A stretch of DNA of 64,000 nucleotides from Apostichopus japonicus (taxonomy: Eukaryota > Echinodermata > Holothuroidea > Aspidochirotida > Stichopodidae): contig NC_092568.1 in the NCBI RefSeq assembly GCF_037975245.1, forward strand, positions 19,685,001 through 19,749,000, in the 5' to 3' direction. Positions 53,030 through 64,000 of the stretch are shown here, in pieces. The translations under genes and the position numbers were made by a program. The notes beneath the pieces were generated by a model. The model did not search any database. It saw only the letters and a program-made list of their open reading frames with translations, and was not told the origin of the DNA. Every line of letters starts with the position of its first letter. The first letter of the stretch is position 1.

Positions 53030-55404
53030 AACACACATACTGTACATACATATATATCCCTGAAATTGTCTCTACTAATTCTTTTAATTTAATAGCTACC
53101 GTTCCTTGATTTTGCTAAAACCCTGTAAAATGAGTGATGGAAAAGCCAATGTCTCTCTTTATCGTTGGTTATAATTTCTTTGTGGCAGGTTACTAATTCC
53201 TGTCAAACTGGATCCATCTGAAATGTTCTATACATGTTTAGAAACATCCCAGCCAGGATTGCGCTTAATGAGGTAGTGTTGATGACCTTAACACAGCCAA
53301 AGGGGGCTATCTCCCTCCTGGATTTCATGTGCCGTCCCTGAACTGAAAGTGTCCCCGGAGATGTGCCCGGCTATAATGTACTATCTCACGAATATCCCAA
53401 AATTACAAATAAGGCCCTGGATTAATGTTGGCCTGTTGGGCCTCCTATTTCAGACAGCCTGAACATATAGGCTATTAGCTGAGATTGATAAAAACAAGAG
53501 GATAACAAAATATAAATTTCATTCATGGCTCGCAGGTAAACATTCAATAATTACATATAGTCTGTAATTCACATGAAAAGCAACATTGTGCACTTATAGG
53601 CCTGATGTAGAACAATAATAGGGATGGGGGCTCAGCATTAATATCTTGTCTCCCAATTTCCTGGAAGAAATATGATCACCTTATTCAATAAACAGTGAAT
53701 AAAATTGATACACATATGTATCCCCTCCCTTCCCTTCTCCAAAAAAACAACAAAACAAAACAAAAACAACAACAACAATCTTTAAGTTTGTACTGTGCTT
53801 TTGAGCAAAGAAATGCATCTAGGTGCATTGTCAGGCTTTTTTTTATTTTGCAATTAAAAGCTGGCATTGCTCCTAGTTTTAATAATATACCAATTTAATG
53901 ACCCTAGCTGTGTACTATTAATACGTACAGGTGAAGATGACCAAAAACGATGAGAAGGACAGTACAATTCGGAAAGCACTCTTGAAAATTACTGCCCTTA
54001 TTATGAAGGTTAGGCCATGCCTATAAGCACAGTAGGATATGGATATTTAGCACTGACAGTATACCTGGATCAGCTGATCACTGTGGCACTCTGCAATTAA
54101 ATACGAAATACCATTACGAAACCTACTACCGTACTCCCTATACATTCATCGAATTTGCCAGATGATAAAACGTAAGTTCGTTGAGCCTCACTATATGGAA
54201 CGTTCCAGATTGAAAATTGAGCCTCGATCCGTGTGATGGAGCCACATTTAACTACGTTACAATACAGGCCTAGGCTAAAGAAATATATCTTCCAAACACA
54301 AGTATAGGCCTAGGCCTAGAACCGATATATTGAGAATTATAGCATACTGCATGGCGAAGGCTTCTGTATTTATATGCTAGCTCACAGAGAACCGTTTCTT
54401 ATTGACCAAAGTGATGCATTAAGAAACCACCAGTGATGACAATGTTGAGTTGAAAATTTTAACTGCATGTCCGGCCCTAGAATTACAGGCTAATAGAGAT
54501 GGTGGCCAAATATAAGCACATTGGTTGTACAATGTTGTACGCCTATTAGGTCTGGCTGTATGGCCATAGATGCTCTCAGAAATATGAAACATTTTGCAAT
54601 TTTTCTACCGCTTTGATGTCATTTGCATATCATGGCCAAATATTACTAAATATTGTCATGTGACCATGGTCCTAGGGATAAGCCTTATCCAGTAGGGTTG
54701 TATATGTCACAGGATGACTTGATGTTTGATATAAAATAGATGACCACTGTAAGAAGGTACATATATATTTTGACGTCTGCAAATATCCTGCGACTCACCG
54801 ATATTTTTTTGGTTACAGACGTTTGGGTTCCGGCTCATAGTTTATGGCCCTCAGTCTGCTGTAAAGAGACAAGTGTTGAACTGAAAGGTCACCTCCCCCT
54901 CCTCCCTCCCCCAGGGAATACCGCATATGATACAAAGTAATGCTCAGTTTCACAGCATTCTCTTCACCATCCCATATACAGGACAAGTTTATTTAGAGTT
55001 AAATACACTGAACCGAGAAGGGGGAGTAGGGGAGGTAGGGGACGGGAGGGAAGGGAGGAGAGGAGAGGGAGGGGGGTCAAGTCCTTCACTCTGCGATGGA
55101 CTGACTATAAATGAGAAAACACTGGGCTACAATTGTTATCATTAATCTGTTTGAAATGGGTCAGACTATATCGGCTGGCAGGGAATTAATTTATCCGATT
55201 CCCACCCAAAAAAACTATAAAAAAAAATGCACCTAGCTTTCATCATTATAAAGTGATTCTTGCTTGCATGCCCTTCTTTACGGCGGGTCATACACAATCA
55301 GTGCAGGTTCTGAAAGGGTCATCTGTACTATGTGAATTTTAAGTCGTACGTCAGACAGTGACATGTCACAGCAGTCACATGTCAACCGTTCTATTCAAAG
55401 CGCT
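53030..55404. other. No recognisable gene
   Basis: Ordinary sequence with a CAA-rich tract (53743-53778) and the G-rich tract at 55020-55077. Nothing else identified. Confidence 0.55.
55020..55077 (+). other. G-rich quadruplex-capable tract
   Basis: About 58 bases of GGGGAGTAGGGGAGGTAGGG-like sequence with at least seven G runs of three or more. It lies a few hundred bases left of the foldback-like element. Confidence 0.65.
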
Positions 55405-56960
55405 ATATATACAGACAGATATGACGCGAGAAAGCGGAATATATTATGTACAACAATATATATGCTTTACTTGCAAAATACATACATGGTTTACTTCAAA
55501 AATACATTTTAGACATATTTATATATATTCTGCAAAAATATATTCTCTGACACAAAAGCATTTATAATATAAATATATTCTCTAAGAGAAAAATATATAT
55601 TTTCTTTCAAAATATATATATATATATATATATATATCTTGCTAAAAAACATATATATTCTCTGACAGAAAAATATTTTTCTCTAACAAAATATATAAAT
55701 TCTGAGACAGAAAAAATATATATTTTACAGGAAAAATTATATTCTGTGCAAAAATATATTTTTATTGTGTGTACAGAAAATATATATATTCTCTAACATT
55801 CAAGACCTATTCTGTGCGAAAAATATATTCTGTACGAAAAATATATTCAGTGCGAAAAAATATATATGCTGTACAAAGTACGGAGCTCTGTAAGTGCTGA
55901 CCAAGATGTTTGTTAAGTTGTTCAGTAACTTCAGCAGTGACCAGCCTGTTCATTACACTGGCCATTCATAAAACGCACGTTTGCTCAGAATCTTAATGCA
56001 GTTCATAGTTAGTGGGTTTGCGATATCACATTGCACATGATAGTACCAGGGATTATTCCATAACAACTGCCTGATTGTACGACGGTATGTTCGACAGCGA
56101 AGCCTTCTGTACCGTAACTAGCCGGCTTAACAGTAACTGCTCACTTCTTCACATTTCAAGGTTATTAGTTTGGAACGTTAGCTGGTGTGTTACGTAAGCA
56201 GTTTGCCAAACCTTGCAAAGGAAACGAACGTGGGAAAGTCATTTGCACAGCTCAAATTTCCTGCGATCTACTGCAAGTGCCTATTGAAATCTGTAAGGCA
56301 GGTAAACTGTTACGTCAGTGGTGCAGGGCGCATTTCACTCAATTGTATATTTTTTGTAGAGAATATATATATTTTTCTCTTAGAGAATATATATATTTTT
56401 TCTCTTAGAGAATATATATATTTTTTCTCTTAGAGAATATATATATTTTTCTCTTAGAGAATATATATATTTTTTCTCTTAGAGAATATATATATTTTTT
56501 CTCTTAGAGAATATATATATTTTTCTCTTAGAGAATATATATATTTTTTTTCTCTTAGAGAATATATATATTTTTTCTCTTAGAGAATATATATTTTTTC
56601 TCTTAGAATATATATATTTTTTCTCTTAGAAAATATATATACTTTTTCTCTTAGAGAGAATATATATATTTTTTCTCTTAGATAATATATATATATTTTT
56701 CTCTTAGAGAATATATATTTATTTTTTCTCTTAGAGAATATATATATCTTTGGCATAGAAACATATAATTTTTGTGTAAGTATATATATCTTTACAGAAT
56801 ACTTATTGTTAGATAATATATTATTATAAACATATATACAAATATGTCTAAAATGTATTTTTGAAGTTAACCATGTATATATTTCGCAAGTACAGCATAT
56901 ATATATTTGTACGTAATATACTCCGCTTTCTCGTGCCATAGACAGAGCTGGGCGTATATA
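55405..56960. mobile_element. Foldback-like inverted-repeat element, 1.56 kb
   Basis: The left arm (55405 to about 55870) and the right arm (about 56345 to 56960) are inverted copies. Outer parts match clearly: CGAGAAAGCGGAATATATTA on the left (55427-55446) against the reverse complement of the right near 56915-56935, and CTTCAAAAATACATTTTAGA in both (left 55494-55513). Inner parts of both arms are AT-rich tandem repeats. On the right about 16 units of roughly 25 bp, AGAGAATATATATTTTTTCTC-like, run from 56355 to about 56750; on the left similar units are more diverged. The loop (55875-56340) is unique and without a recognisable gene. Long inverted arms made of subrepeats around a short unique loop are typical of foldback DNA elements. 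Target-site duplications were not identified. Confidence 0.75.
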
Positions 56961-57374
56961 GTTATGACAACTGAGTTATAAGTACATGTTCAACAGTGCT
57001 CTGAGCGGGGTCAGCCCAGTTTATCCATTCACTGTACCTTGCACGGTTTCTATTTTCGACTTATTTTCCACCGCAACGGACAATTGGACAATATGCTATA
57101 AACATGCGGTATGTGTGTTACAATGGAAAGGTGAAGACCGCATTTGTCATCACAATAGATAAGTCATGCTGTATGAACAAAAGCCTTCTGGCCCAGTGAG
57201 TTCTCTGTTAAGATCTCATAAAATGTGATCTTTGTTGCATGACTTTAAGGTCTACTCCAATGCCCACAGGAACAGAAACAGCAACCGTATTTGGTTATGG
57301 GTTGTCCAACTTACCTACGAATTATACAACCAACGAGGGTACAGTCAATACTGTTCCATTGTTAAGCTGTATAT

Positions 57375-57757
57375 ATATAATAATAATAATTAACAGTTCT
57401 TATATAGCGCAACTTACAATAAAGTCTCGCCACGCTGTACTTAACCCTGGTCATTGGTAACTTGTCACACCTAGACACCAAAGTGTGCACAATTCAAACA
57501 ATCTCTCCTGGGGCACCACAGTGCACCACAGCCACGTGTCCCCTGGGGGACTTCCCATAGGGTGCAGCATGCACAAACCGGCACACGCAACTATATTTAC
57601 AAGTCACCTCGCAAGTCCCCATTTATACACTTTGGTGAAGAGAGGCAATGAAGATAAAGTGCCTTGCCCAAAGACACAACGTAATGATCTGGCCAGGGCT
57701 CGAACCTGTAATCCTTAGATCACAAGTCCACTGCCTTAACCACTTGACCACTTGTGT
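57375..57757 (-). mobile_element. tRNA-derived SINE with a LINE-like 3' tail
   Basis: Read on the minus strand, the element starts with a tRNA-like head: an A-box-like GTGGTCAAGTGGTTAAGGCA near 57734-57753 and a B-box GGTTCGAGCC at 57697-57706. The head resembles a Ser/Leu-type tRNA, though the exact parent is not decided. A unique body of about 270 bp follows, including TTTGGGCAAGGCACTTTATC. The 3' end is GCGCTATATAAGAA plus an ATT repeat (57377-57409). That tail matches the CR1/L2 LINE in this window, so this looks like a stringent-type SINE copied by that LINE family. A RNA polymerase III internal promoter is inferred from the two boxes. Length is about 383 bp and the copy appears complete. 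Its antisense contributes part of an unrelated open frame that I do not regard as a gene. Confidence 0.85.
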
Positions 57758-58631
57758 ATATACATGTGTAAAACGTACAACTCGGCCGAAGTTCAAGAAC
57801 AAATCAACAGTTAGACTTCAAGGAGACAATGAAGCAAAAACTATGTTTCATGTGAGTCAGTTGACTATACAGCTTTTTTTGGAGATACATTCAGATGAGC
57901 ATATGCAAATATATGTGTCCACTCTGAAATTTTTTCTTGGGGGGGATATTCTAACAAGGCTCATGAAACGAATGCCCAGCTTCGATTCCCCGTACCGAGA
58001 ATTTGAGGGCTTATTTGTAAAGTATAAATGTTGTACTGTAACCTACTGCAGGGTACAGACTAGGCAATCTGTGCGTGCGTACTGTGGGTATATTAGTCAG
58101 CATGCCATGGCATATTACACTAACGTTGAGCATCGTCCTTAAACATTGCAGATTTCTATATGAGACTCGATCCTGCAATGACGACAAACGCAGTTTTTTA
58201 CCGTTTTCATTCAGACAATAGCTTTGTGGTGCTGCCAGGGGGGGGGAGGGGAGTGATGGGTTTTTACTGACCTTCCATTTAAAAGAGAAACATAACTCCC
58301 AAATCTGACTGCTAGTCTTTGATGACCATTTTCATTTTTGACTTCACAAAGGACTTTAAAAGTTCAAGAAATCTAATCTCAGTCCCTCCCATCCCCCTCA
58401 AATGGACTTCACTAAATCCCTGGCATAGAAATAAGTAAAAGAATGTCCATGACAGGGTGCTATCACATGCCAAATTAATGACAAGTTGTCATGGCAACAA
58501 AATTAGATACAAAATCAAAGGGGAACAAAGCACCCTTGCGGCAATATCATTAAATTCTGTGATAATCACTGGTATACACTGTGTATTTTGGCCTCCCAAG
58601 TAACAGATGCTTGTATTGTGAATTTAAATAT

Positions 58632-58973
58632 AATCAGTTTGACCAACCATGACTGACATAAAACTACTTAAACCCAACCTTTCCACATTAGTGAAAATAT
58701 GAATCTGTTTGCCAGTAATATACTACTACTTATATGTCACACCAATATATTTCAATATATATATACTGTCAGTATAGTATAAGAGAACCAAGCATGATGC
58801 AATTGTTTGTCCTGTTAAATTATTATTGATTTATGTGCTTACAAGTAATCAGTTGGGTCATTGTCAAGTATTTACCAAGAATATGCTTTCACCTCATTTG
58901 TTCATGTGTTGCCATGTCACCAAAAGTGTCAGCTAGTGGCTTTCTCTATTGTTCACCTTCAAAAATGAAAGTG
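58632..58973. repeat. Direct dispersed repeat, copy 1 (342 bp)
   Basis: This stretch, from AATCAGTTTGACCAACCATG to AAAATGAAAGTG, matches 63651-63979 in the same orientation with a modest number of substitutions and small indels. The largest difference is an AT-rich insertion near 58748-58766. No coding frame is shared between the copies. It may be an interspersed element or a remnant of a local duplication. Confidence 0.85.
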
Positions 58974-61008
58974 GTTGGGATAGTGGGGAGGGGGGTCAGG
59001 TGGGGATTATGGAATCACGAGCCTAGCACAGAAGTAATTAGTTCTACAGTATGGTGGCCCAATGTGGAAGGATGCATATCGATGATCCTCCCTCCCTCAT
59101 ATAAATGAGACCAAATGGCTGCAATATGTTGCCCCTGGTAACAGACTTTAGTCTTTACCCAGAATAAGGATATTAGCAGCAATTTTTCAAGTTAATGTTC
59201 AACTTTCCTCTTTCATGCCCCTGTTTATCAATGTCAACATTTCATGTACACCAATTTAACATGTGCCATCATTGGAAATTAGTTATACTGGCAGATGCAA
59301 GATGGCTGACATAAATACTGTACCATGTCCTGTCTTGTGGATTAAGGGCCTTTTTCCAACGGGTGAAGTTGATGGTCATGCTATATAATTACAAAAATGC
59401 AGGAAAATTTTCAGGATCAGAAAACACACATGCTTGTGGCACAGATATTTACATTTTTGTCAACTTTGGTGATATTATACATGCATAGAGTTTTAAAGGG
59501 ACATTAGAAACTACCGAGAATTGGTTTTCCATTTAAACAGTGTAGGAACATTTTTCTCTTCAATCTTTTGGTTTATATTGTCTGCCAACCACATTGATAC
59601 CTTTTAATTGATCTTAATGTACCTTCTTTATGCCTCTGTTTTAATCAATTTCATCATGTCCTTTATACCAGTCGGTTTAGTTGACTAACTGATGTATGAA
59701 AATTATAACCCACGTTCCGATGCAATAAATGACCGTTTGCATGTTGTTAATCTAGCAAATCAATAATGTTTGCCTTCTTGTTGAAGTGTGTTTACAAGAA
59801 GAATGTGTTTTTATTTTCTATTATCATTATTATTATTTGTTTTTGGTCGTTTCTGTGTCCATGTTCATGCCACCGCCACAAGGGCTCTATACAGCCTACT
59901 ATCCTAGTTTTCACATATATATCACATAAGACACTTAAATAGTTCACTTTCTACACATCAGGTCACTGCTGAAGTTCACCAATTCTTTTCTTTCAAATTT
60001 CCACAACAATTACTCGGCCAAAATGCTGAGATACCCCATGCTTTGATCCTGGCAGACGACACACACCTGTAGGTAGTCATCAATGACCATGCTCTAAAGC
60101 CTAGAAACAATTAAGGCAGTTAACTCAACAGAGTGGCCAGAATGAAAGCACACTTACAGACTAGGTTCAGACAACCACGATGATGTAATACGTCTGGCAG
60201 ACAGACTGGTCAGATGAGTTGACCTTGTCATTGGTATTTGATCTTGACAGAGGTCAGCTATCTCACCTAATTTATTGTTCACAGATTATCTATAATTGCA
60301 CTGATATCACCTGGGGCTTGTTTGTTCAAATGTCTGATTTCAGGTCATGACTGCTTATAGTGCTGATGATGATGTACAGTATAATAACCAGGGAGTTGTT
60401 ATTATGAACAACTGTAGTTGATGATAATTGGTAGTAAAGGAAGAGGGCGGGGGGGGGGGGGTGGAGGTGTATGAGGATGGTGAGCTGTGGCAAGATGGGA
60501 GAGAGGGAGGATAAAAGTGGGTAATGGGAGGTGGTCTGATTGTTAATTCCCTCCAAGACGCTGCATGTTTTGCAAATTCTGAATCAATGTTTGCTGGTAC
60601 CGTATAATTTGTCGCTGATCATAAACGATTATAAACAATATTAGACTTTGAGCTCAGTGCATAAAACCCGACATTCATATTCCCACTTTGTTTGGGGAGG
60701 GCCGGGTGAGGGGGGGGGAGGGCTTGGGGGAAAGTTGAACTTCCATGGATGTTCACAAAGTGCTACTGTTACATGTAATGGACTGCATACATGAGAGCAT
60801 ATCAAATACTATATATACGGTCCTTCTTCACCCATCAGTTATTCAGGATCCGTTGAGCTGCATTTCGAATCTCGAGTTAAACGTTCTTAAACGTTGTCCT
60901 CATTGGTTCCCAAATTGGGAATCCCAATAATTATAGAAATGATCAAACGTCTTCTACAAACAAGTTTACATAACACAAAGGGAATTTTTTTGGACGGATT
61001 TTCTTCCT
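58974..61008. other. No recognisable gene
   Basis: Between the two direct repeats; contains a G run at 60449-60461 and GAT words near 60363-60372. The intervals 56961-57374 and 57758-58631 are likewise without a recognised gene. Confidence 0.55.
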
Positions 61009-61134
61009 GGCTGTTCCTCCGACAACCAAAGAGTATAGCGCCCGGTTGTCGGACGAACAACTCTTGTAAAGCAATTTTGGTTGTCCAAGGAACAACCCCC
61101 CCCCCAAAAAAAAAAAAAAATTTTGGTTGTCCAA
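61009..61134. repeat. Compact nested palindromic module
   Basis: GGCTGTTCCTCCGACAACC (61009-61027) pairs with GGTTGTCCAAGGAACAACC (61079-61097). Inside, TCCGACAACC pairs perfectly with GGTTGTCGGA (61018-61027 and 61044-61053). ATTTTGGTTGTCCAA occurs twice directly (61074-61088 and 61120-61134), separated by a C and then an A homopolymer. The layout suggests a decayed or very small inverted-repeat element. Confidence 0.6.
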
Positions 61135-63650
61135 ATACTGTAGCAAAGTAACAAGGACAATGATATGAACACTGTAGAACACTAGTTTTTGGGGTAAACA
61201 GATAATAATTTAGCATTTTACTTTATATTTTTGGCCGTATTCAGTTTTACAATGCAATCTGAACTCGATGTAAACAGAGAGTTTGTTGTCGTTCGGAGGA
61301 TCACTCAAAATTTGGCTCTGACACTTGGATGCTCATGTTAATTGGAGATAGTTTAGATGGTTATTCACAAACCAGATAGAAACTAAATTTACCTTTGTAA
61401 GCTGTGAACACAGTTTTGGTCTTCAAAAAGGTCTGAATAATCAATCAATAATATTCCTACATTTTTACAGTAATACAGCAAATGCAGTTGCCATGATAGA
61501 TCCCTGTATTAAACTGGCCAGGGTTTGGGTATGAGAGTGGCGATTTATTTGGCTTCGAAAACGCACAGAACTTTCTGGAAGTTTTATAATTGAACATGCT
61601 TTCATCTAAATATTTGAGGAGATAGTGGTTGGTGCGTAGTGTGTAAATGCTACATACATCATTCCCTGAAATCTGAAAATTTAGTATGTCTGACAAGGGT
61701 ATGTAAAGTCTTCATTCATGAATTTGTTTATAGACCTGTGACATTACTAACTTTCAAATCAATGGTTTCTACTGAATACTGCTTGCTCCTTCCTCAGAAG
61801 CAAAAGAAATGCAAACCAAGTTTTGTTTGTTTAATAATCAAACATAATTTTGAGGTATAAATTTCGGTACACAGACTCGATCACATATATAACGCTGTTT
61901 GAAATTTAGTACTTGTCCTTATACAGGTCAATCATGATTGTCCAATTGGATGGCCTCTATATTAGCTACATAACCTGAAATGGATATATATAGTTAAACA
62001 TATCATTTTTTGCAAGGTCAACTTTCTGCCCATGATCATACCCATGGAGAGTACAATGCTTTATAGACCAGTATTTGCTGTCATTTATTAATTTGGTTCC
62101 AAGCATTTTCACCATGTCCAAAATGAAAGATGTTGAGATTTAAAAAAAAAAAAAAATCTCCTTGAGAAGGGAAATATAGGTTAGGCCTACCAAGGGAAAA
62201 GAAAAGCTCAAAAGGTTATTCCAGGGTAATGTTCACTGTCTACACATGTAACATCAGAAAAATGCCATATTGTAATATGTAAAAGAAACACAGAAAAAAA
62301 AAGCTTTCACAATTATTTGTGACAACTTGAGGACTGTCATTGTCAAAGTCATGTGCTTCAGTAGTCGATATTATATTGACCTTGAAACTGTATCACATGA
62401 CATTACTGAAACATTAACTGAGGCACAACTTAGAAACATTCCCCACTTTTTTGTTTTGTATTCTCGGTCAGTTTAAGGAATATGAAGCATTGCGGGCCTT
62501 CAGGACACAACAGTTAATATATTACCCTGCAAACTGACAACCAAAGGGGTTAAATAATATCATGGTAATTGTCTTCATTATATTTTTTGGGTGGAAAATA
62601 TTGGACAAATACTTTCAATCAATGATTGCCAATTCTAGATAAGCATGCCCCACTCCCCACACCCTGCCCCACACCTCAGAGTTTACTCAAAAGTGACTGC
62701 TGCAATTGATACAAAATTGTAACAATGACCCTTCTGGCATGGTTTGTTTTCTTCTATACAGTCCATATCTTCCCAGAAAATGATCAACAATTTCCAAAGA
62801 ATAGACAAACACCGGTGTGGCAGGCCTCAGATACCACAAGTCATTGTTGTAGACCTGTATACATACTATATGGTCTATACAAATATTGAAACTTTCAGAG
62901 TGAAAACACTAAAGGGATAAAATCAAACGAAACAGAAAAAACAAGAAGGATAAGGAAATACAACATTGAACGGCACAGTGTCACACAGTGTGACCGTGAC
63001 CCCACTTTAGTGGTAACTGGACAAAGGGCTACATCGATACACCCGCTATTCATGTCCAACGAGGCATCGATCAAAGTTAAACATACATTTTACCGTAAAC
63101 TGTAACACCACCGAGATGCATGAATGCTAACATGGCAAAAGAAATTGAATGAATGGCTGTCGGAACAAACAAAATGGAGTGAGCCGGGCAAAAAGGAAAA
63201 AATTTTGTGACATATTAAAGTGTGAATCTTCTCGAACAATGTAGTAATACACAACCAGTTTTCAGAGACCCGACAACCCCATAACCACGAGTAGTACGCA
63301 CACTACCCAAGAAAGGCTAGGTCGTGTTTAAGGCTGATTTATCCATATTGCGCTTTAAAACCCTCTCCGAACGTTGCTCTGTCTGTGGTCAGAACTTCGT
63401 TAGCATGGATACTGCCTTGCTCGTGTTCCAGTATCATATAGCTGAAATTGCTATCAGTTTCATTGACTTCAATCGATGTTACCAATGGGGAATCTTCAGC
63501 CACGCCCTAAATCAACTGAGGGGATCTGTAGTATCGGTCCTATCTAAACTCGAATCTTTAAAGCTGCAGAGGTCCTTAGGGAAATCTCTGACGAAAAATC
63601 TTCTGGACTAACTACCTGCACATTTCCTTCACACAAAGTAAATAGCAAGC
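61135..63650. other. No recognisable gene; one unassigned open frame at the right
   Basis: AT-rich to about 63 kb. A 95-residue plus-strand frame at 63324-63611 has higher complexity than its surroundings and a CSVCGQNF phrase, but matches no family I know. Its GC content is above the local level. Confidence 0.45.
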
Positions 63651-63979
63651 AATCAGTTTGACCAACCATGACTGACATAGAACTACTTAAACCCAACCTT
63701 TCCACATTAGTGAAAATATGAATCTGTTTGCCAGTAATATATACTAAATGTATGTCACACCAATATACTGTCAGTAAATAGTATAAGAGAACCAAGCATG
63801 ATGCACTTGTGTGTCCTGTTAAATTATTATTGATTTATGTGTTTACAAGTTATCAGTCAGGTCATTGTCAAGTAGTTACCAAAAATATGCGGTCACCTTA
63901 TTTGTTCATGTGTTGCCATGTCAACCATAAATGTCATTCAGTGGCTTTCTCTATTGTTCAGACTATCAAAATGAAAGTG
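63651..63979. repeat. Direct dispersed repeat, copy 2 (329 bp)
   Basis: Second copy of the element at 58632-58973, 5,019 bp to the right. The sequence to the left of each copy is unrelated, so the shared block has a sharp left edge at AATCAGTTTGACC. The right edge is close to the window end. Confidence 0.85.
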
Positions 63980-64000
63980 ACCATAGTTAGATACATGCTT

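Noticed and set aside
57648-58142. 164-residue plus-strand open frame
   Set aside because: Its first part is antisense to the tRNA-derived SINE and the rest has no recognisable domain.
63324-63611. CSVCGQNF phrase as the missing BCL11 N-terminal zinc knuckle exon
   Set aside because: Wrong strand relative to the terminal exon, and the Cys-to-His spacing is two residues too long.

Overview
The window is 64 kb of AT-rich, repeat-rich animal DNA containing one gene I can name. That gene is the large 3'-terminal coding exon of a BCL11-family (BCL11A/BCL11B, CTIP) zinc-finger transcription factor on the minus strand at 23692-25850. A spliced nuclear gene, tRNA-derived SINEs, a CR1/L2-type LINE relic, MITE-like elements and abundant microsatellites point to an invertebrate deuterostome genome. 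An echinoderm is my best guess, but no sequence here proves the phylum.

Layout: 1-23.6 kb holds no recognisable gene. It contains a short inverted-repeat element (5928-6107), a (GGA)n tract (8374-8480), a tRNA-like relic (about 12.65 kb), a 23-bp minisatellite (14299-14755) and a 47-bp duplication (20327-20420). The part just below 23.7 kb should include the 3' UTR of BCL11. At 23.7-25.85 kb lies the BCL11 exon, entered through a clear splice acceptor.

From 25.85 kb to the right edge is upstream of that exon in gene direction, so it is probably intron; I found no earlier BCL11 exon in it. This 38-kb stretch holds two inverted copies of a 257-bp repeat, two inverted copies of a tRNA-derived SINE, and a four-copy array of a 561-bp unit (29656-31912). 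It also holds a 5'-truncated LINE (34132-34945), a MITE-like element (38652-38975) and an 88-bp satellite (41620-42096). Further right are a 1.56-kb foldback-like element (55405-56960), a second SINE family whose 3' tail resembles the LINE tail (57375-57757), and a direct repeat pair about 5 kb apart (58.6 and 63.65 kb).

Only one gene is named, so no pathway can be drawn. The elements connect in two ways: the LINE and the 57.4-kb SINE share a 3' end, the usual sign of a mobiliser and its passenger, and most of the repeats sit in what is likely one very large BCL11 intron. I saw no RNA gene, CRISPR array or prokaryotic feature that I could support.
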